64,000 bases of DNA from DAOTTX01 sp034437515 (GTDB lineage: Bacteria; Chloroflexota; Anaerolineae; Aggregatilineales; Phototrophicaceae), in contig DAOTTX010000247.1 in assembly GCA_034437515.1 (NCBI GenBank), positions 15,709-79,708 on the forward strand, given 5' to 3'. Every line of letters begins with the position of its first letter. The stretch's first letter is position 1. The notes below the pieces were generated by a model, which was not told the DNA's origin, made no database searches, and worked only from the letters and a program-made list of their open reading frames with translations. Shown piece by piece: positions 17,899 to 25,392 of this stretch. The position numbers and the translations under genes were made by a program.

Positions 17899-19924
17899 TG
17901 GCACCGTCGGCGTTGATCGTAACCTGTGCAACTTGTATCGCGTCGTCGCTATCATCTGTCAGACGGTCGCCTTCTAACGTGTAGAAGCCGGCGCGAATGT
18001 GGTATTCACCGGCGGGAACGTCTGTTAGCGAGATGGTACGTTCGATACGGATAATGTCGCCGGGGTACCAGTATGTCGTCGGATAGCGTCCGCTGAGTGG
18101 TGGGCCATCAGCCTGTGCCACTGGGACGGGGCTATCCAGTGGGGTAAGGTGCAAGAAGATTTGGTAATCGGTCGTGGGTGGTTCAGTGACCCCGAAGAAA
18201 AGCCTGATCTGTAAGTTGCCATCGTCGGCCTGGGTGATCTCGTGTTGATGTAAGACCACGCTTGCGAGTGTATCGATGCCCTCGGATTGATCGACCTCAT
18301 CGAGTAGGAAAGGGGCGATGATTTCCGCGACGACATGTCGGTCAAGACGTCCGGCGCGATACTCCGCACTGATCTCGATACGATGGAGACCGGGGTCAAG
18401 TGTCTTTGGTAGAGCTATCAAATGATAGGTTTCTGTGTTGAGATCGGCCCAGGTCGCTGGCGTGAACACCGGGAAACTTGAGGCGATTGGATTAGCATTT
18501 ACATCGAGAAGATTAATATTGAGGCCAAGCGGCAATTCTGGTGCGGCGTCAAGTTGCCAACGTAAGCCTAAGCGTAGGTTCTCACCGGCGGTAAGGCGCT
18601 GACGATCCAGCCGATAATCTGTCAACCGGACATCGGCGGCGTAGTCAATTTCAGCCGGTGTCCAGGTCGTCCAATTGCCGATTTGTTCTGGGCGTTGGTA
18701 AAGAGTGTCGTCTACTGGCTGATAATCAAACGCTGCCAGTCGAGAGTCACTGACTTTGACATCACCTAGAATGTAGTCAGGTGCCAGGCGAATTAACGTA
18801 GAAGTGAGGTCATCTTCTCGGCGTGCTTCCATGATCTGTGGTGAGCGGACGCCATCGAGCCGGTATGCCTTACCGGTGAACCCATCGAGATAGTAAAGCA
18901 GCGCATCGGTGCCTTCAAATGCAAGTGTCGTATTGGTGAGGTCGGCGATCATTCCGGCACGTTGTTGGTCGCTTAGAATAGCCTTGTCTGTCTGGGGTGG
19001 TAAGGTAACCAGCAGAAAAGCGGCGCAGACAGCGGCAACAGGCGCTAGTTTCGACGGTAGAGCCGTTCCGATGACATAGGCGACGGCAAACGCCGCCGGT
19101 AGGCTGGCAAAGGGCGGGATTTGCCCGGTGAACAGACTGTTTGCGAACAATTCTAGTGCGCCCCATGCCAGGAACAGCCAGATAATGCGCGGTCCCGGTC
19201 GTCGCTGCGCAAATAGAACACTCAAGGCAAAGACGCCCAACCACAGATAATCTTGCCAGACGAGGATTATCTGGTTTGCGACGAGATGAAGATCATCGTA
19301 GAAGAAAACGGCATAAACCGCCCACAGTGCCGTTGGTATCCAGATCCCCCGCCATAGATGAGAGCCATCTTCGTATTGCAGCGCCCAAACGCCGATGGCG
19401 AGGGCGGCGATCATGCCTTCTGCTTGAACCAGCGGTGTAAGGCCAATCACAATGCCAGCAGTTCGCCAGTTGCGACGCTGTATAAGCACGATTGCACCGA
19501 GGGCGACCGTGAACGCCAAACCATGTGGGCTGCGTAATGTGTGCCACGTTGACCAGGCGAACAACCATAACACAATAATACTCAAGGTGACGGTGACTTG
19601 TATCGATTCACGTCTCAGGAGTATATAGAGCAGGCCAGCACTAACACCTGTCGATAGGATGCTCAACAATGCTGCGATGGTATGTGCTTGTTGGGGCAGA
19701 GGGGCGATTAAAACTGAAGCCAGCGGGCTGAGTGTCAGTAATGTGTTTTCTCCTGGGTTGTAAACCAGGCCGTGACCCGCGTGTATATTCTGTGCGAGCC
19801 GATAGCGCATAAAGTCTTGATCTTGTGCGTAATCTGGGAACAGGAAAAACGTAAGCGCCGCGTTGAGGCACGCGGCGGTAAGGCTTAACAAGATGGCGAT
19901 CTGCCAATTGGATAATCTGTCCAT
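17882..19924 (-). CDS. Polytopic membrane protein, GT-C glycosyltransferase-like
   Basis: 680 residues. The N-terminal 350 residues or so contain about ten hydrophobic helices. The first outer loop has clustered acidic residues (DYAQDQDF) followed by a HGLVYNPGE-type motif, as in polyprenol-sugar-using GT-C enzymes of the ArnT/PMT group. The C-terminal 280 residues are soluble and beta-rich, with no recognised catalytic motif. The prediction is transfer of a lipid-linked sugar outside the membrane. The gene converges with the DltD-like gene, overlapping it by 17 bases. The ATG at 19924 is the natural start. Confidence 0.65.
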   Translation of the reverse strand: MDRLSNWQIAILLSLTAACLNAALTFFLFPDYAQDQDFMRYRLAQNIHAGHGLVYNPGENTLLTLSPLASVLIAPLPQQAHTIAALLSILSTGVSAGLLYILLRRESIQVTVTLSIIVLWLFAWSTWHTLRSPHGLAFTVALGAIVLIQRRNWRTAGIVIGLTPLVQAEGMIAALAIGVWALQYEDGSHLWRGIWIPTALWAVYAVFFYDDLHLVANQIILVWQDYLWLGVFALSVLFAQRRPGPRIIWLFLAWGALELFANSLFTGQIPPFASLPAAFAVAYVIGTALPSKLAPVAAVCAAFLLVTLPPQTDKAILSDQQRAGMIADLTNTTLAFEGTDALLYYLDGFTGKAYRLDGVRSPQIMEARREDDLTSTLIRLAPDYILGDVKVSDSRLAAFDYQPVDDTLYQRPEQIGNWTTWTPAEIDYAADVRLTDYRLDRQRLTAGENLRLGLRWQLDAAPELPLGLNINLLDVNANPIASSFPVFTPATWADLNTETYHLIALPKTLDPGLHRIEISAEYRAGRLDRHVVAEIIAPFLLDEVDQSEGIDTLASVVLHQHEITQADDGNLQIRLFFGVTEPPTTDYQIFLHLTPLDSPVPVAQADGPPLSGRYPTTYWYPGDIIRIERTISLTDVPAGEYHIRAGFYTLEGDRLTDDSDDAIQVAQVTINADGAITVAD

Positions 19925-19992
19925 TGATGCCCATTCTGGCGAACTCAGCGCACCACAGATTATCGAAGATCGTGCCTAATCACAAGAGGCGA

Positions 19993-20649
19993 TCAGTTCA
20001 GCGAGAATGATCCGCGAAAATCGTTTTCATCCGGTGGGGTAAGCATGGCATCAAGCAAGGCGACCTCTCGACCGTAGGTGACCTGTAATTCATCGAGCAG
20101 AAAGGTCAGGTCATCGGCGGCGAGTAAAAGTTGCTTTTGTGCTGGCGTGGTTTGCAACAATACCGCCGCGAGATAAGCGAGTGATTGTGGATTTTCTGGC
20201 AGGCGCGAACTCTGGAACTGAATCTGCCCGGCCTCTTTAAGCAACTCAAGGTAACGATTGACGCGATGTTTGAGCTGGTGTGCCTGCATACGCATCGTCT
20301 GTGGGTCACCCTCCATAAGCGCCAATGTCTCGACCATCCCCGTGAGATAGGGTTTACTATGGTTCAGGGATTGGATTTGAAAACGATCTTTGCCAATAGC
20401 CGTGATTTTCATACGACCTTCACTTAATGGCTGAACCTGTGTAATCTGTGCGGTGCAACCAATCTGATTCGGTTCGGCGTTGGGGTTGGTATCAGTCACA
20501 TCATTCGAAATCAATACGACACCGAACGGCTCCCGATTCTCGATGCAGGTGTTCATCATGAGTTTGTAGCGTTCTTCAAAGACGTGCAGATGAAGTGGCA
20601 TTCCAGGGAAAAGCACGGTGTTCAGCGGAAATAACGGTAGTTCCATCAT
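19993..20649 (-). CDS. LON substrate-binding-domain protein
   Basis: 218 residues. The N-terminal region matches the LON N-terminal substrate-binding domain (LPLFPLNTVLFPGMPLHLHVFEERY start). No ATPase or protease domain follows, only a helical C-terminal part. Stand-alone LON-domain proteins are common, and their role is poorly defined. A perfect TATAAT on the minus strand (20691-20686) may be its -10 box. Confidence 0.88.
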   Translation of the reverse strand: MMELPLFPLNTVLFPGMPLHLHVFEERYKLMMNTCIENREPFGVVLISNDVTDTNPNAEPNQIGCTAQITQVQPLSEGRMKITAIGKDRFQIQSLNHSKPYLTGMVETLALMEGDPQTMRMQAHQLKHRVNRYLELLKEAGQIQFQSSRLPENPQSLAYLAAVLLQTTPAQKQLLLAADDLTFLLDELQVTYGREVALLDAMLTPPDENDFRGSFSLN

Positions 20650-20737
20650 GGTGATGTTAGCTAACTCTACGGCGCATTAGATTGTATTATAGCGATGATA
20701 AGTTGCCAATTACTAGCACCTAGCGGACATTTCTAAT

Positions 20738-21127
20738 CTATTTTTGAGAAAGAAATCGCTGGATCTCGATCAAATAGCCGTTTGGGTCACGCAGGAAGCA
20801 ATGATAGATCTTGTAAGCTGGATTGTGTTCGGGCGGTTTCTCAAAGTTGACCCCGCGCTCACTGAGATATTCATACCACGTATCGACTTCAGGGGTAACG
20901 AGCGTAAAGATGATATTATGTTGTTCGCCGGTCTGGAAGTTGCCTTTTGATGTATCGCTGGTCTGGCAGACGCCGAGCAAGCCGTTGCCGGTGACGGTGT
21001 AAATGCGGCAGGTGCCTTGATCCAGCCAGAGCGAAAAACCCATCACATTTTCGTAAAACGTTGCTGATTGTTCGAGATCATCGGTATAAATAAACGTGAT
21101 CTGTTGTGTAATTGGTGGCTGATCCAT
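20738..21127 (-). CDS. VOC-superfamily (glyoxalase/bleomycin-resistance-like) protein
   Basis: 129 residues from the ATG at 21127, with CGGAG nine bases upstream. An upstream extension to 21244 would overlap the divergent glycosyltransferase and is rejected. It shows the paired beta-alpha-beta-beta-beta layout of the family: ITFIYTDDLEQSATFYENVMGF-type start, and a C-terminal RDPNGYLIEIQRF with a likely metal-ligand Glu. Substrate cannot be inferred. It is divergent from the GT4 gene with only 37 bases between starts. Confidence 0.85.
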   Translation of the reverse strand: MDQPPITQQITFIYTDDLEQSATFYENVMGFSLWLDQGTCRIYTVTGNGLLGVCQTSDTSKGNFQTGEQHNIIFTLVTPEVDTWYEYLSERGVNFEKPPEHNPAYKIYHCFLRDPNGYLIEIQRFLSQK

Positions 21128-21164
21128 AACATAAGCTCCGTAGTTTGGCGAGAGATAAAGAAAA

Positions 21165-22571
21165 ATGCATATCGTGATGTTTTCCATCAATCCATTGTTT
21201 CCCGATGTTGTCATGGGGGGCGCGCCCAAACATCTGGGGAACATCGCGCTTCATCTAGGTAGGCTCGGACATGATGTAACCGTATTATGCACCCGCGCGG
21301 ATGAGAATGCACGTCCGTTCCGCTGGCATGAACGGGTCGAGGTGCTGCCCCTCTTGCGTTTTAAGCAGCCGTTCCCGCAGCCTTACGCCGTCCCCGCCTA
21401 TGATCTGGCGACGGCTCTACAGGATGTGGGTGACTACTTAGCGAGTGCGGATCGCTTTTACATGCACGACGGCGAGCTTTTATTTCCGTATGCCTATCAG
21501 CACATCCCGACGGTGATTTCGCTTCGTGATAACGTCTACCCGGAAACGCTGCTCGGTGGATTCTTGTTTCAGGCAGATCGGCTCATCCTGATCTCTGAGT
21601 ATTCGCGGCAGTATGTTCTACATACGATGGGGCGGTTTTTCCCGGAACTGGAGGCGAGGATCGAAGTAATCCACAATGGGTTGGACTGGGCAAAGTTTAA
21701 ACCAACCCAACCAGACGACATTCTTAATCTACTTCCGGCTGATCTCGCAGAGCGCCCGGTTTTACTCCATCCGCATCGGCCCGAAGAGTCGAAAGGCATC
21801 CGGCAGACCATCGCCGTTGTTGATCGCCTCGTACACCAGCACGGGCTACATGACCTGATCGCGCTGGCCCCGCGCTGGCATGATATTCAGGCGACAGGCG
21901 AACTCCGTGAGTTCTACCAGAACATTGAACGAGAAATTGCGGAGAAAAAACTTCTCGACAATTTCTTTTTTCATGACTGGATTCCACAAGACATGATGCC
22001 GCAGTATTTCAGCCTGGGGGATGTCACGTTATCGCTGGGGCATTTCCCCGAATCATTTGGTAACGCGGTTTACGAGTCGATGGGATGCGGCACGCCTTCG
22101 ATCGTCGCACGGATCTCAACGCATCGTGAATTGCTACCTGATAACCTCATTCACAAAGTCGATTACGGTGATGTCGATAGGGCGGCAGCAATCGCAACAC
22201 AGATTATCACCGAGAAGGTGCAGCCATCCACCGAGGCACTGGATTACCTCGAAGCACATTATTCGATTGAGCGTCAACTCGACCGCTACGCCGATGTGAT
22301 TTTGAACGCGAAGATTTCCACACCGCCTGCGTATGCACACCAATCGTTCGATGCGGAAACACGTTTCCGGCTCGCGCCCTGGTGCTATCACTCGTCAGAG
22401 CGTGGTGTTTACCACGATTTCTACGCGAATTATCGACCGATGGACGAGATTTTGTCCCTCTTACGTCGTTATCCCGACGGATTTACATTGATGCAGGCCA
22501 ATGCAAATGCCGTTACCGAAGCTGATGTGATGGCATATTATCGTGATGGCTATCTGGTGCCGTTGAGGTAG
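21165..22571 (+). CDS. Glycosyltransferase family 4
   Basis: 468 residues with a GT-B fold. The N-terminal half begins with a Gly-rich loop (MGGAPKHLGNIALHLGRLGHDV) and the C-terminal half has the retaining E-x7-E motif (ESFGNAVYESMGCGTPSI). An added tail of about 90 residues after the GT4 core holds Trp/Tyr-rich sequence and is not explained by the fold. It transfers a sugar from a nucleotide donor to an unknown acceptor, plausibly for cell-surface glycan. Confidence 0.88.
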   Translation: MHIVMFSINPLFPDVVMGGAPKHLGNIALHLGRLGHDVTVLCTRADENARPFRWHERVEVLPLLRFKQPFPQPYAVPAYDLATALQDVGDYLASADRFYMHDGELLFPYAYQHIPTVISLRDNVYPETLLGGFLFQADRLILISEYSRQYVLHTMGRFFPELEARIEVIHNGLDWAKFKPTQPDDILNLLPADLAERPVLLHPHRPEESKGIRQTIAVVDRLVHQHGLHDLIALAPRWHDIQATGELREFYQNIEREIAEKKLLDNFFFHDWIPQDMMPQYFSLGDVTLSLGHFPESFGNAVYESMGCGTPSIVARISTHRELLPDNLIHKVDYGDVDRAAAIATQIITEKVQPSTEALDYLEAHYSIERQLDRYADVILNAKISTPPAYAHQSFDAETRFRLAPWCYHSSERGVYHDFYANYRPMDEILSLLRRYPDGFTLMQANANAVTEADVMAYYRDGYLVPLR

Positions 22572-22655
22572 TACCAAGCCCTTACTCACTCATGTTTCAT
22601 GCCGTCTGCTTATCATCGGTTCGATTCTTTCTATCTATCGTGAAGCAGGTGTGCT

Positions 22656-24188
22656 GTGAGTAAACGAATTAGTGTCTGGGTTTTGGGTGACCAACTATTG
22701 AGCGAACATCCGGCGATCACCGCCGCCGAGGAGCAGGCCGACCGCGATCACATCCGTGTGGTAATGGTCGAGAGTGACAGCCGCACCGGGCGTCTGCCGT
22801 ATCATCGCAAAAAAATTGTGCTACTCTACAGCGCGATGCGACACTACGCCGAAAGGCTACGCGGGCAGGGCTATCAGGTTGATTACTACAAAAAGGATAC
22901 GGTACTGGATGCCCTCAAAGAGCACGTAGACGATCACTCGCCCGATAAAGTCATCACGATGGCAGCGAGTGAATATCACGGACGGCAGTTCCAGCAGGAA
23001 CGCATGGCGGATGCAATCGGCGTTGAGACTGATGTGCTGCCGAACACGCAGTTCCTCATCGGCACATATAACCCCTACGCGGACGCTGACCGGGACAAGA
23101 ATTATGTGATGGAAAACTTTTACCGGCAGATGCGCCGCCACTTCGATGTGTTGATGGATGGCGACGATCCGATAGGCGGCAAATGGAATTATGATAAGCA
23201 AAATCGTAAACCACTACCCAAGAATATTGAGTTGCCGGCGATGCCAGGTTTTAGCCACGATGAGATCACAAAGCAGGTCATCGAAGAAGTCAACGCCGAG
23301 GGGGTAGGGGTTGGCAATACGGATAACTTCAACTACGCGGTGACGCACGAACAGGCGACCGCTGCGTTGGGCAACTTCATTCAGTATCGATTGGTTGATT
23401 TTGGCCCCTACGAAGATGCGATGACGGTGCGCGGCGATACACTCTTTCATTCGGTATTGTCGCCTTACATCAATATCGGCCTACTGGAGCCGATGACGAT
23501 GATCCGCGCGGTGGAAAAGGCTTACTACGAAGATCGCGCACCGATTAACTCTGTCGAGGGATTTGTGCGGCAGGTGCTCGGCTGGCGAGAATATATGTAC
23601 TGGCACTACTGGCGACAAATGCCGGAGATCGTTAATGCCAATTACTGGAATGCCGGGCGCAAGATGCCGCAAATGTTCTGGGACGGCAATACGAAGATGA
23701 ATTGCATCAGTTGCATCGTCGGGCGCTTGCAAGACACCGCTTACGCGCACCACATCGAACGGCTCATGGTGATTTCAACATTCTGTTTAATGGCGGGGAT
23801 CAATCCCAAAGAGGTGACGGACTGGTTCAAGGTCTTTTTCATCGATGCTTATGATTGGGTCATGCAACCCAACGTCGTCGGGATGGGGTTAAACGCCGAT
23901 GGCGGCAAAATTGCGACCAAGCCGTATGTCGCGTCGGCAAATTACATCAATAAGATGAGCGACTACTGCAAGAGTTGTGATTATAAACACACCAAACGAC
24001 ATGGTGAGGATGCCTGTCCATTTAATTATCTTTACTGGAATTTTCTCATCGAGCATGAGGAAGAACTCCGCGCCAATCCTCGCACCGGGCGTAACGTACT
24101 GAACTTGCGCCACCTTGATGATGAGGAGCGCCAGCAAGTGCAGAAATCCGCACAGGAATTTTTAGACACGTTGGAGTATAACAACTGA
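22656..24188 (+). CDS. Iron-sulfur bacterial cryptochrome/photolyase (PhrB-like)
   Basis: 510 residues, the usual length for the FeS-BCP group, which repair (6-4) photoproducts in DNA using light and FAD. Four Cys that would hold a [4Fe-4S] cluster are at 350, 438, 441 and 454. I recall the same numbering for Agrobacterium PhrB. C353 is extra. The N-terminal Rossmann part starts RISVWVLGDQL. The GTG start is preceded by an AGGTG. The ferredoxin gene begins inside the stop codon (shared A of TGATG), so the two are translationally coupled. Confidence 0.9.
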   Translation: MSKRISVWVLGDQLLSEHPAITAAEEQADRDHIRVVMVESDSRTGRLPYHRKKIVLLYSAMRHYAERLRGQGYQVDYYKKDTVLDALKEHVDDHSPDKVITMAASEYHGRQFQQERMADAIGVETDVLPNTQFLIGTYNPYADADRDKNYVMENFYRQMRRHFDVLMDGDDPIGGKWNYDKQNRKPLPKNIELPAMPGFSHDEITKQVIEEVNAEGVGVGNTDNFNYAVTHEQATAALGNFIQYRLVDFGPYEDAMTVRGDTLFHSVLSPYINIGLLEPMTMIRAVEKAYYEDRAPINSVEGFVRQVLGWREYMYWHYWRQMPEIVNANYWNAGRKMPQMFWDGNTKMNCISCIVGRLQDTAYAHHIERLMVISTFCLMAGINPKEVTDWFKVFFIDAYDWVMQPNVVGMGLNADGGKIATKPYVASANYINKMSDYCKSCDYKHTKRHGEDACPFNYLYWNFLIEHEEELRANPRTGRNVLNLRHLDDEERQQVQKSAQEFLDTLEYNN

Positions 24189-24520
24189 TGCCCATTGTAA
24201 CTGTGATTGCCGAAGGGAAAACGCACACATTCGATGTGCCCGCAGGTGTAAACTTGCGGCGAATTTTGCTAGATGCGGGACTCTCACCCTACACTATGCT
24301 GACCAAAAAACTTAACTGTGGTGGACGTGGATTATGCGCGACCTGTGGCGTATGGCTTAACGATGGCGAGCCTGCGCCAGAACACTGGCATGACCGGCTG
24401 GCGGCAAACTTTGGGTATCCGAGGCTGTCCTGTCAGATCACCGTCCAATCAGATCTAACCGTGCATCTGGTTGACGATAAATGGATCTGGGGGCGACGTG
24501 ATCCAAATCGCGCGGGTTAA
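24188..24520 (+). CDS. Plant-type [2Fe-2S] ferredoxin
   Basis: 110 residues with the cluster ligands Cys44, Cys50, Cys53 and Cys82 (CX5CX2CX28C), typical of plant-type or adrenodoxin-like ferredoxins. It overlaps the photolyase stop codon by one base, so it is very likely translated together with it. It may supply electrons for photoreduction of FAD or for the cluster of that protein. It converges with the patatin gene, overlapping it by four bases. Confidence 0.88.
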   Translation: MPIVTVIAEGKTHTFDVPAGVNLRRILLDAGLSPYTMLTKKLNCGGRGLCATCGVWLNDGEPAPEHWHDRLAANFGYPRLSCQITVQSDLTVHLVDDKWIWGRRDPNRAG

Positions 24521-25392
24521 TCGTTGCCAGCCTCAAGTTGGTCTGGTAATTCGAGAAGCGATTTTATCATCGGTAGATGATTCTCCGCTTCGAGCCGGCC
24601 GACCTGTATGGGACCATCGACATCGGTAAAGTCGAGCGAACCATAGCCGCCGACCATAGGCCGAAGCAGCACATCCGGTGGGGCGGCTTTCAGCCGTTCT
24701 TCGTGCAGATGCCACGCCATCACGCGGAAAGAACGCCACATCGAGGCGGCGATTCCAGGGAGCTTGGCCCGTTCTGTGTTGCCAAAGAGGTTAAACGGCA
24801 ATTGGAAGCCCATGATCGCGCTGAGCGGGTCTATCCAGGGGTCGTCAGTTTCCAGCGGCGGATAAACATCTACGGCGATAATGTAATCAGCGCCGACCTC
24901 ATAGCCGACGTGAGTCGCTAGGCTATCTATTACACCGCCATCGGCAAGTTGCATGTTGTCGATCTCTACGGGTGGGAAGACCGCCGGCACCGCGCTGCTT
25001 GCCAGGATCGCAGGGATCAGATCGCCTTCTTCAAGCGTGACCTCGCGCCCATGTACGACATCCACCGCCATGACCTTGAGTGGAATTTTCATGTCGGCAA
25101 AGGTTTTGCCTTTCAGCCGCCAGTTAAGCTGTTTTTCAGTATCGCTCTGGCGTGCCCGTGCGCTAAAGAAATTGAAGTTGAAGATGTTGTTGCCCCTTAG
25201 ATGGTCGAGATCATCTGCGATCTTTTGGGGAGAGTAACCCGCTGCAAATAGACCACCGATAATCGCCCCCATACTCGTACCAATAATATAGTCGATAGGG
25301 ATTTGCTCGCGTACCAGCACTTCCAAGACACCGATGTGGGCGAGGCCACGACTGCCACCCCCACCCAGCACAAGTGCGATTTTGGGTCTCAT
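24517..25392 (-). CDS. Patatin-like phospholipase / esterase (RssA-like)
   Basis: 291 residues. The oxyanion-hole loop is GGGGSRGLAHIG, the nucleophile is Ser40 in GTSMG, and the catalytic Asp is Asp151 in ADGG. This Ser-Asp dyad marks patatin hydrolases, which cleave acyl esters of lipids. The start codon overlaps the stop of the hydrolase/acyl-CoA-ligase fusion (ATGA), so the pair is probably an operon in which released fatty acids could be activated. Confidence 0.9.
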   Translation of the reverse strand: MRPKIALVLGGGGSRGLAHIGVLEVLVREQIPIDYIIGTSMGAIIGGLFAAGYSPQKIADDLDHLRGNNIFNFNFFSARARQSDTEKQLNWRLKGKTFADMKIPLKVMAVDVVHGREVTLEEGDLIPAILASSAVPAVFPPVEIDNMQLADGGVIDSLATHVGYEVGADYIIAVDVYPPLETDDPWIDPLSAIMGFQLPFNLFGNTERAKLPGIAASMWRSFRVMAWHLHEERLKAAPPDVLLRPMVGGYGSLDFTDVDGPIQVGRLEAENHLPMIKSLLELPDQLEAGND

